From Myxococcaceae bacterium JPH2 (GTDB taxonomy: Bacteria > Myxococcota > Myxococcia > Myxococcales > Myxococcaceae), in assembly GCA_016458225.1 (NCBI GenBank), contig JAEMGR010000001.1:434001-498000 (forward strand): DNA of 64,000 nt, read 5' to 3'. Made by a program: the position numbers and the translations under genes. The notes beneath the pieces were generated by a model. It saw nothing but the letters and a program-made list of their open reading frames with translations. It was not told the DNA's origin and did not search any database. Below, piece by piece: positions 8,109-17,892 of the stretch (the stretch's first letter is position 1; every line of letters begins with the position of its first letter).

Positions 8109-9764
8109 GTGATCAACGCCATTCCCCGCGTCCCCGCTCCCAAGAACGAGCCCGTCCTTTCGCACGCCCCCGGCACGCCGGAGCGCGCCGAGCTCCAGGC
8201 CACGCTCAAGCGCATGAGCGGCGAGAAGATCGAGATCCCCGTCGTCATCGGCGGCAAGCACATCCGCACCGGCAAGACGGACACCGTGCGCATGCCGCAC
8301 AAGCACCAGCACGTGCTGGCCACGCTGCACGAGGCGGATGCCAGCCACGTGGAGCAGGCCATCCAGAACGCCCTCTCCGTCAAGGAAGAGTGGGCGCGGA
8401 TGCCCTTCCACGCGCGCGCCGCCATCTTCCTGCGCGCCGCGGAGCTGCTGGCCACGCGCTACCGCCCGCTGCTCAACGCGTCCACCATGCTGGGCCAGTC
8501 GAAGACGGCGCATCAGGCGGAGATCGACGCGTCCTGCGAGCTCATCGACTTCCTGCGCTACAACGTCCACTTCGCCGAGCAGATCCTCTCCACGCAGCCG
8601 GAGAACTCGCCGCAGACGTGGAACATGCTGGACTACCGGCCGCTGGACGGCTTCGTGTTCGCCGTCGCGCCGTTCAACTTCTCGTCCATCGCCGTCAACC
8701 TGGCCGTGACGCCCGCCATCATGGGCAACGTGGTGCTGTGGAAGCCGTCCTCCACCGCGGCGCTCAGCGCGTGGTACGGCCTGGAGCTGTTGCGCGAGGC
8801 GGGCCTGCCCGACGGCGTCATCAACATGCTGCCCGGCGACGGTCCCACCGTGGGCAACCCGGTGATGGCCAGCCCGCACCTGGGCGGCATCCACTTCACC
8901 GGCTCCACGCCGACCTTCAACAGCATGTGGCGCACCGTGGGCGAGAACATCGGCCGCTACAAGCAGTACCCGCGGCTGGTGGGCGAGACGGGCGGCAAGG
9001 ACTTCATCTTCGCGCACGCGTCCGCGGCGGATGACCTGGAGGCGCTCGCCGTCGCCATCGTCCGGGGCGGCTTCGAGTACCAGGGCCAGAAGTGCTCGGC
9101 GGCCAGCCGCGTCTACGTGCCCGAGTCGCTGTGGGGCAAGCTCAAGCCGCGCCTCCAGGAGCTGATCCACGAGCTGCGCATGGGCGACGTGGCGGACTTC
9201 CGCAACTTCATGGGCGCCGTCATCGACGAGAAGTCCTTCAAGAAGGTCTCCTCGTACATCGAGCTGGCGAAGACGGGCGGCAGCGAGGCGACCATCGTCG
9301 CCGGCGGCGAGACGGACCGCAGCGAGGGCTGGTTCGTGCGCCCCACGCTGGTGCAGCTGACCAACCCGCGCCACCGCATCATGCAGGAGGAAATCTTCGC
9401 GCCGCTGGTGGGCCTGCACGTCTACCCGGACAACCGCTTCGAGGAGACGCTGCGCGAGTGCGACCAGTCCGCAGCCTACGCGCTCACGGGCGCGGTGTTC
9501 GCGCGCGACCGCAAGGCCATCGAGACCATGCAGCGCGAGCTGCGCCACGCGGCGGGCAACTTCTACATCAACGACAAGCCCACGGGCGCCGTCGTGGGTC
9601 AGCAGCCCTTCGGCGGCTCGCGCGCGTCGGGCACGAACGACAAGTCGGGCTCGATGATCAACCTGTTCCGCTGGAGCAGCCCGCGCACCATCAAGGAGAA
9701 CTTCGTCCCGCCGACGAAGGTCGCCTATCCGTTCATGGACGTGGATCCGCGCGAGGGGAAGTAA
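8109..9764 (+). CDS. pruA: L-glutamate gamma-semialdehyde (delta-1-pyrroline-5-carboxylate) dehydrogenase
   Basis: 551 aa, starting at GTG 8109 after a GAGG ribosome-binding site. An aldehyde-dehydrogenase fold with general-base Glu293 (LVGETGGKD) and nucleophile Cys329 (YQGQKCSAASR). Full-length similarity in pattern to the 1-pyrroline-5-carboxylate dehydrogenase group (NMLDYRPLDGFVFAVAPFNF, QPFGGSRASGTNDKSG). It oxidises glutamate semialdehyde to glutamate with NAD+, the second step of proline catabolism. It is the monofunctional form; no proline dehydrogenase gene is in the window. An aldose-epimerase-like gene starts 9 nt after its stop and is probably cotranscribed. Confidence 0.95.
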   Translation: MINAIPRVPAPKNEPVLSHAPGTPERAELQATLKRMSGEKIEIPVVIGGKHIRTGKTDTVRMPHKHQHVLATLHEADASHVEQAIQNALSVKEEWARMPFHARAAIFLRAAELLATRYRPLLNASTMLGQSKTAHQAEIDASCELIDFLRYNVHFAEQILSTQPENSPQTWNMLDYRPLDGFVFAVAPFNFSSIAVNLAVTPAIMGNVVLWKPSSTAALSAWYGLELLREAGLPDGVINMLPGDGPTVGNPVMASPHLGGIHFTGSTPTFNSMWRTVGENIGRYKQYPRLVGETGGKDFIFAHASAADDLEALAVAIVRGGFEYQGQKCSAASRVYVPESLWGKLKPRLQELIHELRMGDVADFRNFMGAVIDEKSFKKVSSYIELAKTGGSEATIVAGGETDRSEGWFVRPTLVQLTNPRHRIMQEEIFAPLVGLHVYPDNRFEETLRECDQSAAYALTGAVFARDRKAIETMQRELRHAAGNFYINDKPTGAVVGQQPFGGSRASGTNDKSGSMINLFRWSSPRTIKENFVPPTKVAYPFMDVDPREGK

Positions 9765-9773
9765 GCCTCACCC

Positions 9774-10622
9774 ATGAGTGCTCCGTTCCCGGGCATCGCG
9801 GGTCTGGACACCTATGCCTTGCGTGATGGCGAGTGCCGCGTGGAGGTCATCCCCTCCCGCGGCGCGCTCGTCACGCGCATGGTGGTGGGAGGCGACGAGG
9901 TCCTCTTCCTCGACGCCGCCTCCGTGGCCGACCCTTCCAAGAACGTGCGGGGCGGCATCCCCGTGCTGTTTCCCATCGCTGGCCCGCTGCCGGGCGACAC
10001 GTATCCGGCGGAGCGCAAGGCGTACACCCTGCCGCAGCACGGCTTCGCGCGGCGGCTGCCGTGGACCGTGCGGCAGGCGGAGGACTCGCTCTTGGTGGTG
10101 GGCCTGTCCTCCTCCGAGGAGACGCTGAAACAGTTCCCCTGGGCGTTCGATGCGCAGCTCACCTTCTCGCTGGTGGGCCACCGCCTCACGCTGGACTTCG
10201 ACGTGGAGAACCGGGACTCGCGGCCCTTGCCGCTGCACCTGGGCTTCCACCCGTACTTCAGCGTCCCCGACGCAGCGAAGGCCGAGGCGCGCGTGGACAC
10301 CGACGCCACGCACGCGTGGGACAACCACCACAAGCGAGAGGTGCCCTTCACGGGGTTCGACCTCACGCTCGATGAAGTGGACCTGCACCTGCGCGACCAC
10401 TCGCGTCCTGGCACCCGCCTGGACCGAGGGCCGGGCCTGCGTCCGGTGACGCTCTCGTGGAGCCCCGAGTTCCGCCTGCTCGTCGTGTGGACGTTGAAGG
10501 GGAAGGACTTCGTCTGCGTGGAGCCCTGGACTGCGGCCGGGGGCGCGCTCGCCACCGGTGAGGGCCTGCTGCACGTGGCGCCGGGGGAGCGCGCGTCGCT
10601 CGCCTTCGACATCGAGGCCTGA
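9774..10622 (+). CDS. Aldose 1-epimerase family protein (D-hexose-6-phosphate mutarotase-like)
   Basis: 282 aa. The galactose-mutarotase beta-sandwich is recognisable from GGIPVLFPIAGPLPG, the first conserved His in LPQHGFARRLPW, and the second in LHLGFHPYFSV. The C-terminal CVEPWTA holds the usual acidic residue. It interconverts alpha and beta anomers of a hexose or hexose phosphate. The start ATG 9774 is close behind the dehydrogenase stop (9764), implying one transcript, although no metabolic link to proline breakdown is obvious. Confidence 0.9.
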   Translation: MSAPFPGIAGLDTYALRDGECRVEVIPSRGALVTRMVVGGDEVLFLDAASVADPSKNVRGGIPVLFPIAGPLPGDTYPAERKAYTLPQHGFARRLPWTVRQAEDSLLVVGLSSSEETLKQFPWAFDAQLTFSLVGHRLTLDFDVENRDSRPLPLHLGFHPYFSVPDAAKAEARVDTDATHAWDNHHKREVPFTGFDLTLDEVDLHLRDHSRPGTRLDRGPGLRPVTLSWSPEFRLLVVWTLKGKDFVCVEPWTAAGGALATGEGLLHVAPGERASLAFDIEA

Positions 10623-10722
10623 CGTCTTGCCCGAGGGGCACGCGGACCTCCGCTCGCCCCGCCCTCCCCTCCCCGCTTGCCTCCGGGCGCGCGCATCCCC
10701 AAGCCGTGGGAGGAGGGTCGTC

Positions 10723-11889
10723 ATGTCCAACAGGTCCAGGCCGAGCCCCGGAGGACAGGGGCGTGCGTTGCTCCTCATGTTCTTGTGCTGGGGTGTCCTC
10801 GCGCCGCTGTCCGCGCGAGCGGCCACGGTGCGCACCGGGCAGGTGGTGACGGTGGGGCCCCAGGAGATCATCAACGATGACCTCTACGTCTTCGCGAGAG
10901 AGGTCCACGTCGAAGGCACGGTGCGGGGCGACGTGGTGGCGGCCGGGCAGAAGGTGGACGTCACTGGCACCGTGGGCGGCGACGTGCAGACCGCCGCGAG
11001 CGAGACGCACCTGTCCGGGCGCATCGCCGGCAGCGTGCGGGCAGCCAGCAACGTGCTCGACCTGAGCGGTCCGGTGGGCAAGGACGCCATGCTCGCCGCG
11101 AATGACCTGCGGATGGGCCGCTCCGCCAGCGTGGGGGGCGACCTCTTCTTCGCGGGCAACCGCGCCGAGGTGGCTTCACCGGTGAAGGGCCGGCTCCAGG
11201 CCGCGGCGCAGACGCTCATCGTCTCCGCGCCCGTGGGAGGCGACGTGCACGCGCAGGTGGACACGCTGCGGCTCACGAGCGGCGCCGACGTGCACGGCAA
11301 CCTGAGCTATCGCGGCGGAGAGGGCGCCATCATCGACCCAGGCGCTTCCGTGGCGGGTCAGCTCGAGCGCCTCCCCGTGCAGCACCGACGCGCGGGCCCG
11401 CTCATGCTCGCGTACACGTGGGTCCGCTCGGTGGTGGGCCTCTTCGCGCTGGGCATGGTGGTCGCGCTGCTGTCACCTCGCTTCGCGCGCCGCGCGCCCG
11501 CAGTGCTTCGAGAGCAACCGTGGAAGAGCCTGGGCTGGGGCGCGGTGCTCTTCTTCGGTCTGCCCGTGCTCGCGGCCGGGGTGTTCTTCGTGGGTGCGCT
11601 GGTGGGCGGCTGGTGGCTGGGGTTGTTCGTGCTGGCCGTGTATGCGCTGGGCCTCGTCCTCGCGTTCCCGGTCGTCGGGATGATGGTGGGCCAGTGGCTG
11701 ATGCAGCGCTTCGGGCGCGCGGGCACTTCGCTCGCGCTGAGCTTGCTGGTGGGGCTGATGCTGTTGATGGCGGTGCGCTGGGTGCCGCTCGTGGGTGGGC
11801 TCGTGGCCCTGGCCACGGTGCTGTTCGGCCTGGGCGCGATGACCCTCGCGGCCGCGCGCGGCCGAGGCCCCTTGGAGGCCCCGACCTGA
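10723..11889 (+). CDS. Secreted/membrane bactofilin-like polymer-forming protein with C-terminal TM bundle
   Basis: 388 aa, ATG 10723 behind GGGAGGAGGG. After a signal-like hydrophobic segment (about 15-35), residues 45-210 form a right-handed beta-helix of degenerate repeats around Gly-Xaa-Val-Xaa-Gly-Asp-Val (VEGTVRGDVVA, VTGTVGGDVQT, VSAPVGGDVHA), as in bactofilins (polymer-forming cytoskeletal family). The C-terminal 150 aa hold about four TM helices (LGMVVALLS, VLFFGLPVLAAGVFFVGALV, and on). Classical bactofilins are small, cytoplasmic and lack TM segments, so here the helix domain is probably outside the cytoplasmic membrane or tethered to it. Function beyond a structural role is not known. 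Confidence 0.85.
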   Translation: MSNRSRPSPGGQGRALLLMFLCWGVLAPLSARAATVRTGQVVTVGPQEIINDDLYVFAREVHVEGTVRGDVVAAGQKVDVTGTVGGDVQTAASETHLSGRIAGSVRAASNVLDLSGPVGKDAMLAANDLRMGRSASVGGDLFFAGNRAEVASPVKGRLQAAAQTLIVSAPVGGDVHAQVDTLRLTSGADVHGNLSYRGGEGAIIDPGASVAGQLERLPVQHRRAGPLMLAYTWVRSVVGLFALGMVVALLSPRFARRAPAVLREQPWKSLGWGAVLFFGLPVLAAGVFFVGALVGGWWLGLFVLAVYALGLVLAFPVVGMMVGQWLMQRFGRAGTSLALSLLVGLMLLMAVRWVPLVGGLVALATVLFGLGAMTLAAARGRGPLEAPT

Positions 11890-11908
11890 GTCACGCCGCG
11901 GCGCGCGA

Positions 11909-13099
11909 CTATCCCGCGTGCGCGATGAGCGGGAAGGACAGCGGCCCGCGCACGGTGAGCGACCCGTTCCACTTCAGCGGCCCCGCGGCGCTGAAGCCGC
12001 TGAAGCGCGACAGCAAAACCTCCAGCGCCACGCGCGCCTCCAGTCGAGCCAGGGGCGCGCCCAGGCAGAAGTGGATGCCGTGACCGAAGGGGAGGTTGTT
12101 CACGCCCTCGCGGTCCATGTCGAAGGTGCCCGGGTTGGAGAAGCGCGACTCGTCGTGGCAGGCCGAGCCGATGAGCAGCAGCACGCGCGCGCCCGCCGGA
12201 ATCGTCACCCCGTGCAGCGGGGTGTCCTGCGTCGTGACGCGCACGATGCCGTGCACGGAGGGCTCGAAGCGCAGCACCTCCTCCACGAAGCGAGCTATCT
12301 GCGTGCGGTCCGCGCGCAGGCGCGCCGTCAGGTGCGGGTGCTCGATGAGCATGCGCACGCAGTGGCTCACGAGCTGCACCGTCGTCTCCAGCCCCGCCAC
12401 GACGAGCAGGAACAGGAAGCTCATCAACTCCGCGTCGCTGAGGGCCTCGCCCTCCACGCGCGAGTTGAGGAGGTCCGTCACCATGTCATCGCGAGGATGC
12501 GCGCGCCGATCCGCCACCACCTCGGAGAGGTACTGCTCCATCTCGCGCACGGTGTCGCGGATGGACGCGTGCCGGTGGACGTCCTTCTCCGTCGTGGCGG
12601 ACACGCTGGACAGCTCCACCGACCAGCGCTTGTAGCGGTCCGTCAGCGCGGGGTCCAAGCCGAACAGCTCGCCGATGACGCTCGCGGGCAGCGGCATGGC
12701 GAACGTCTCCACGAAGTCCGTCACCTGCTCGGCGCGCAGGCGCTCCGCCAGTCCCTGGGTGAAGGTGCGGATGCGCGCCTCCATGCGCTGCACCGCCGTG
12801 GGAGTCCACGCGCGGCTCACCAGCGCGCGCAGCCGGCCATGGTTCGGCGGATCCATGACGATCATCGACTCGGAGAACGGGTTGTGCCCCAGCCACGCCG
12901 GCGCCGTCGTCGTGCGCACTCCCGCCGAGGAGAACACCTGCGGGTTCTTGAACGCCGCGGACACGTCCTCGTACCGAGACAGGGCCCACAGCCCGCCGGG
13001 ATCCACCTGCACGACGGGCGCGTCGCGCCGCAACGTCGCGTAGACAGGATAGGGATTGGCCCGGACTTCCGGGGCCATCAAGTTCACGCGTCCATTCAT
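11909..13099 (-). CDS. Cytochrome P450
   Basis: 396 aa from ATG 13099, preceded on its strand by GGAAAGGAAG. Diagnostic motifs: I-helix AGLETT (235-240), ExxR at Glu274-Arg277, and heme-ligand Cys345 in FGHGIHFCLGAPLARLE. Length and motifs fit soluble bacterial class I P450s (CYP107-like) that take electrons from ferredoxin. No ferredoxin, reductase or biosynthetic gene adjoins it, so the substrate is unknown. It is convergent with the bactofilin-like gene (19 nt gap) and divergent from the lipoprotein gene at 13280. Confidence 0.95.
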   Translation of the reverse strand: MNGRVNLMAPEVRANPYPVYATLRRDAPVVQVDPGGLWALSRYEDVSAAFKNPQVFSSAGVRTTTAPAWLGHNPFSESMIVMDPPNHGRLRALVSRAWTPTAVQRMEARIRTFTQGLAERLRAEQVTDFVETFAMPLPASVIGELFGLDPALTDRYKRWSVELSSVSATTEKDVHRHASIRDTVREMEQYLSEVVADRRAHPRDDMVTDLLNSRVEGEALSDAELMSFLFLLVVAGLETTVQLVSHCVRMLIEHPHLTARLRADRTQIARFVEEVLRFEPSVHGIVRVTTQDTPLHGVTIPAGARVLLLIGSACHDESRFSNPGTFDMDREGVNNLPFGHGIHFCLGAPLARLEARVALEVLLSRFSGFSAAGPLKWNGSLTVRGPLSFPLIAHAG

Positions 13100-13279
13100 G
13101 GAAGAACTTCCTTTCCGGACTAAAATCCGTATACCGAGGAAGAAGCCGGCTGGCCAGCGGCAGCCGTCGTGCGCGGACCTGTCGCGAGAAGGCGCCCACG
13201 GTCGAGGCGAGCCGGCGAGAATCGCGGCACCCACCCCTGGCGGGACCTGTTCGGTAGGTCCTTTTCATCCGAGAGCATC

Positions 13280-14221
13280 ATGTCCCGAGTCCTCTGGTCC
13301 GCCCTGCTCGTGCTGAGCGTTGCCGCGTGCTCCGACGAGCCCACTGAGCCTCCATCCACTTCCACCGATGCGGGCATCGACGCCGGGACAACCCCGGACA
13401 GCGGCACGGACCCCATCGTGGATGCGGGCACCGATGCCGGCACGGGGCCGAGCAGCTCACACGGCTCCGGCAAGCTGACGTGCGAGACGACGGGCACGGT
13501 GGTCAACAACGGGACGACGTACTCGTACTGCGTGGTGCAGGTGGCGGGTTCGCAGTTGAAGATTGTCGAGCCCGCCGCCACGACGTCCACGGAGCCGCTG
13601 CGGCTGGCCATCTACCTGCACGGCGACGGCGCGCGCGCGCATGATGGCAACACGGCCCCACGACTCCAGGTGCCGTGGACGTCCAGCCACCGCACGCTCT
13701 ACGTGTCCGCGCGCGCCCCCAACAACTGCGCCTGGTGGACGAAGCCCTCGCTGACGACGTGCACGGACAACGCGACCAGCGCGGACCGGGACCTGGCCGG
13801 CGAGAACGCCGCGACGCTGGTGAAGGTCATCGAGGCGCTGCGCAAGGGATGGGACCTGCTCGATGAGCCCATCCTGTTCGGCGGCTCGTCGGGCGGCTCC
13901 GTCTTCCTGACCGCGAGCTTCCTGCCGAAGTACGGCGACACGTACCGGGGCGTGTATGCGCTCGGCTGTGGCGGTGAGGCGCCGTGGTCGGGCTCGCTCG
14001 ACTGGGACAGCACGAACGCGACGAAGCGCGGCTCGACGAAGCTCTATTACACGTACGGCAGCAAGGACATGTACCTCACCGACATCCAGGGCAGCATCAC
14101 CGCCTATCGCAACCTGCACTTCCCCCTGGACGAGAAGGTCATCGCGGACGCGGAGCACTGCGCGTTCGATCACATCGGTCGGGCCGTGGAGGTCTGGAAC
14201 ACGGCGACGGGCGGCAACTAG
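13280..14221 (+). CDS. Lipoprotein alpha/beta-hydrolase (esterase-like)
   Basis: 313 aa from ATG 13280. A signal peptide ends in lipobox SVAAC with lipidated Cys17, followed by a Thr/Asp/Ala/Gly low-complexity linker (TDAGIDAGTTPDSGTD-type repeats), then an alpha/beta hydrolase core. The nucleophile elbow is FGGSSGGSVF and a likely catalytic His lies in DAEHCAFDHIG near the C-terminus; YLHGDGARAHDG is the oxyanion region. Family members are extracellular esterases or depolymerases; the substrate is unknown. As the next residues after Cys17 are Ser-Asp, myxobacterial sorting of the lipoprotein cannot be predicted safely. Confidence 0.82.
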   Translation: MSRVLWSALLVLSVAACSDEPTEPPSTSTDAGIDAGTTPDSGTDPIVDAGTDAGTGPSSSHGSGKLTCETTGTVVNNGTTYSYCVVQVAGSQLKIVEPAATTSTEPLRLAIYLHGDGARAHDGNTAPRLQVPWTSSHRTLYVSARAPNNCAWWTKPSLTTCTDNATSADRDLAGENAATLVKVIEALRKGWDLLDEPILFGGSSGGSVFLTASFLPKYGDTYRGVYALGCGGEAPWSGSLDWDSTNATKRGSTKLYYTYGSKDMYLTDIQGSITAYRNLHFPLDEKVIADAEHCAFDHIGRAVEVWNTATGGN

Positions 14222-14320
14222 CCGCACGACAGGAGAGCGAGGGGCGCGGCGGTCCCCTTCGCTCTCGCACCGCCACACGAAGGGCCTGCCGAGCACGAGC
14301 ATGGGCGCTAGATCCCTTCG

Positions 14321-15148
14321 GTGCCCACCTCTCTCAGCCCCGCCCACGCCGGCGGCTTCTTCGTGACGCGGGAGGATGCGAAGTCGTACGTGCCCGCTCG
14401 GTGCACCGCGACCACGCATGACCACGCCACGCTGCTCCTGTACACGCGCGGCCGAGCCGTCATGGAGCAGCGCACCCGCCTGTCCCTCACGCCGGGCGAC
14501 GTGCTCCTCGTGCCCCCTGGCGAGCGGCACCACCTGCTCAGCTCCGAGCAGGCGGGCGTCTGGTGTGTGGGCCTCTATCCCCTGGCGCTCACGCTCTCGG
14601 AAGCGAGCGCGCTGCTCGACCCGTTCGAGCGCGTGCGCGGCGGGGCCTCGGCCGTGGTGCGCATCCCCTCCGCGAGACAGGAGCACCTGGTCCGACTCAT
14701 CTCCGAGCTGCAGGACGAGGCGCGCGTGACGGACCGTCCTCTCGGGGAGCGCGTGTCGGCGAGCCTGCTGACACTCATCCTCGCGGAGGTCACCCGCGCC
14801 CGAGACTGGAGCCACGGCGAGGCGCGACCTCCGCTCGTCGCGCAGGCGCTCGGGTACATCGAGCGGCACTGCCTGGAGCCCATTTCCCTGCGCGACGTGG
14901 CGACGGCGGTGGGCCGCACGCCCGCGCACGTCACCACCGTGCTCAAGCGCTCCACGGGCCGCAGCGCTGTCGAGTGGATCATCTCGGGCCGGGTGGCGGA
15001 CGCGCGCCGTCGGCTGCTGCACACCGACGAGCGCGTGGACATCATCGCCGAGCGCGTGGGCTATGCGGACCCCACGCACTTCATCCGCGTGTTCCGCCGC
15101 GCGGAGGGGATGACGCCCGCGGCCTGGCGCCGCCAGCATCGCCCCTGA
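14321..15148 (+). CDS. AraC-family transcriptional regulator
   Basis: 275 aa from GTG 14321. The N-terminal cupin-like sensor has TPGDVLLVPPGERHHL, and the C-terminal double helix-turn-helix (about 175-275) has ISLRDVATAVGRTPAHVTTV and the recognition motif VGYADPTHFIRVFRRAEGMTP. Such proteins bind promoters as ligand-responsive activators or repressors. Its target is not obvious: the flavoprotein gene that follows is convergent (10 nt between stops) and the lipoprotein gene is 99 nt upstream on the same strand. Confidence 0.93.
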   Translation: MPTSLSPAHAGGFFVTREDAKSYVPARCTATTHDHATLLLYTRGRAVMEQRTRLSLTPGDVLLVPPGERHHLLSSEQAGVWCVGLYPLALTLSEASALLDPFERVRGGASAVVRIPSARQEHLVRLISELQDEARVTDRPLGERVSASLLTLILAEVTRARDWSHGEARPPLVAQALGYIERHCLEPISLRDVATAVGRTPAHVTTVLKRSTGRSAVEWIISGRVADARRRLLHTDERVDIIAERVGYADPTHFIRVFRRAEGMTPAAWRRQHRP

Positions 15149-15158
15149 TGACGAAGAC

Positions 15159-16091
15159 TCAGGTGGGCCAGGGCTCGCCCGCGATGACGCGTTCCACATT
15201 CTCCTGATTGAGCGCGTGGTTCATCGCGTAGGCCGCGCTCGCTCCCGCGCTGGCCGCCACGAGCGCGCCCTGGAGCATCGTCGTGACGTCACCCGCCGCG
15301 TGCAGGCCGGGCACCGAGGTCTCCTTGTACGGCTCGGTCACCATCACGAAGCCCTGCTCGGTGAGGTCGAGCCCCAACCGCCGCACGAACTCCGGCAGGT
15401 GCTGAGGCGGCCGGGCGAAGAGGACCTCGCGCGCCACGCGCGTGCCGTCCACCAGCTCGATGGACTCCAGGTGCCCGTTCGTTCCGTGCAGCGCGCGCAT
15501 GGGGCGCTCCTCCGCTTTCAGGCCCGCGCGCACGAGACGCGCGCGCTGCTCGGGGGTGAGGACGAGCGGCGCCGCGACGAAGACGACGAGGTCGCGCGAC
15601 CAGCCCGTGAGGAACAGCGCGAAGTCCAGGTGCGCGGGCTCGGTGGCCAGCACGCCGAAGGGGCGATCCCTCACCTCCCACCCGTGACAGTAGGGACACT
15701 GGACGATGGAGGTGCCCCACAGCTCGCGGAAGCCCGGCAGCTCCGGCACCTCGTCAATGACACCCACCGCGAGGAGCACGCGGCGCGCGTCCACCCGTGT
15801 GCCGTCTTCAAAGCGCACCTGGAAGCCAGGACGCATCACGTCCACCGCGGCCACGCGCGCGTCCCGCACCTCCACGTTGGGATAGGGCTGGAGCTGCTCG
15901 CGCCCGATGCGCCGGAACTCCGGCGGCGGCGTGCCGTCTCGCGTGACGAAGCCCTGCATGTGCTCCGCCCTCGCGTTGCGCGGAGAGCCCGCGTCACACA
16001 GCAACACGCGCTTGCGCGCCCGCCCGAACACCAGCGCGGCGCTCAAGCCCGCTGGCCCTGCTCCCACGATGACCACGTCGTACCGCTGCAT
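15159..16091 (-). CDS. Thioredoxin-reductase-like FAD/NAD(P) oxidoreductase
   Basis: 310 aa. N-terminal FAD-binding motif VVIVGAGPAGLSAAL (6-20), redox-active CPYCHGWE with Cys132 and Cys135, and a C-terminal FAD contact LHAAGDVTT. The CPYCHGWE form is typical of the small group of flavoproteins related to thioredoxin reductase that reduce low-molecular-weight disulfides or remain of unknown substrate, rather than of classical TrxB (CATC). No thioredoxin gene is adjacent. The start ATG 16091 leads into the long 16.1-16.57 kb control region, from which it is transcribed divergently to metY. Confidence 0.9.
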   Translation of the reverse strand: MQRYDVVIVGAGPAGLSAALVFGRARKRVLLCDAGSPRNARAEHMQGFVTRDGTPPPEFRRIGREQLQPYPNVEVRDARVAAVDVMRPGFQVRFEDGTRVDARRVLLAVGVIDEVPELPGFRELWGTSIVQCPYCHGWEVRDRPFGVLATEPAHLDFALFLTGWSRDLVVFVAAPLVLTPEQRARLVRAGLKAEERPMRALHGTNGHLESIELVDGTRVAREVLFARPPQHLPEFVRRLGLDLTEQGFVMVTEPYKETSVPGLHAAGDVTTMLQGALVAASAGASAAYAMNHALNQENVERVIAGEPWPT

Positions 16092-16242
16092 TCGCTTCGC
16101 TCCGGAAGATGTCCTCCGGAAAAGCTAACGGCGGCATTCCAGCCCCAACAGGGCGGGTCTTTCGATGCGAGCGGCGGAAGTTGAGACACGAGCAAGCGTC
16201 CGGCCGACAACGCGTGACACCTGAGCGTCACAGGCCCCTGGC

Positions 16243-16271
16243 TTGACAGCGCGCGGAGGTGCCGCTACTTC
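16243..16271 (+). promoter_or_regulatory. Candidate promoter driving the met leader transcript
   Basis: A perfect -35 TTGACA at 16243-16248 is followed after 15-17 nt by GCTACTTC (16264-16271), a poor but possible -10. If it is used, transcription would begin only a few nucleotides before, or at, the leader ATG at 16282. The leader ORF would then be nearly leaderless, which fits the lack of a Shine-Dalgarno sequence directly upstream. Confidence 0.4.
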
Positions 16272-16281
16272 TGCTGCCCTC

Positions 16282-16359
16282 ATGTCCGCATCCTTCGCCA
16301 ACATGTACATGTGTCTGAAGCCTGTTCCGGGTGGGCCCAAGCCCGCCGCGGTCGGCTGA
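16282..16359 (+). CDS. Candidate leader peptide of the methionine operon (25 aa, Met-Tyr-Met-Cys)
   Basis: ATG 16282 to TGA 16357-16359. Codons 8-11 read ATG TAC ATG TGT (Met-Tyr-Met-Cys), followed by LKPVPGGPKPAAVG. Methionine and cysteine are the end product and a sulfur source related to the downstream metY/metX genes. The ORF ends just before a terminator-like hairpin. The sequence GGGTGGGC within its codons (16329-16336) can pair with GCCCACCC (16389-16396), which is the 5' arm of that hairpin. This is the layout of ribosome-mediated attenuation. Translation itself is inferred. Confidence 0.55.
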   Translation: MSASFANMYMCLKPVPGGPKPAAVG

Positions 16360-16396
16360 GACACAGCCGCCCCTGGCGAGTCACCGGAGCCCACCC
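16329..16396 (+). promoter_or_regulatory. Antiterminator-forming segments of the met attenuator
   Basis: Segment X, GGGTGGGC at 16329-16336, can pair either locally with GCCCGCC at 16341-16347 (CCAA loop, one G-U pair) or, over 8 perfect pairs, with GCCCACCC at 16389-16396. The second pairing excludes the downstream terminator. A further hairpin, CGGCT (16353-16357) with AGCCG (16366-16370), spans the leader stop codon. Alternative pairings are seen directly; their use in vivo is inference. Confidence 0.5.
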
Positions 16397-16426
16397 ACCC
16401 GCGAGGGTCGGTGGGCTTCGTCGTTT
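16388..16426 (+). terminator. GNRA-capped attenuator/terminator hairpin before metY
   Basis: AGCCCACC (16388-16395) pairs with GGTGGGCT (16410-16417). After a C-C mismatch, ACCC pairs with GGGT, closing a GCGA tetraloop at 16401-16404. The stem is followed by TCGTCGTTT. It lies 150 nt before the metY start and 28 nt after the leader ORF stop. Confidence 0.7.
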
Positions 16427-16504
16427 CAGGCCTCCGCTCTCGCTCCTACCGAGCAGCGTCGCAGCGCCGTCCGTCCCCCGCCCCGCCGTCCGCAGTCCCA
16501 CTGA

Positions 16505-17866
<1,362 letters not shown>

Positions 17867-17892
17867 CGCCACATCCCGACCGGAGCCTTGCC

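Noticed and set aside
11909-16091. Natural-product cluster (P450, hydrolase, regulator, CPYC flavoprotein)
   Set aside because: Genes are in mixed orientation with no core biosynthetic enzyme, so neighbourhood alone is not evidence.
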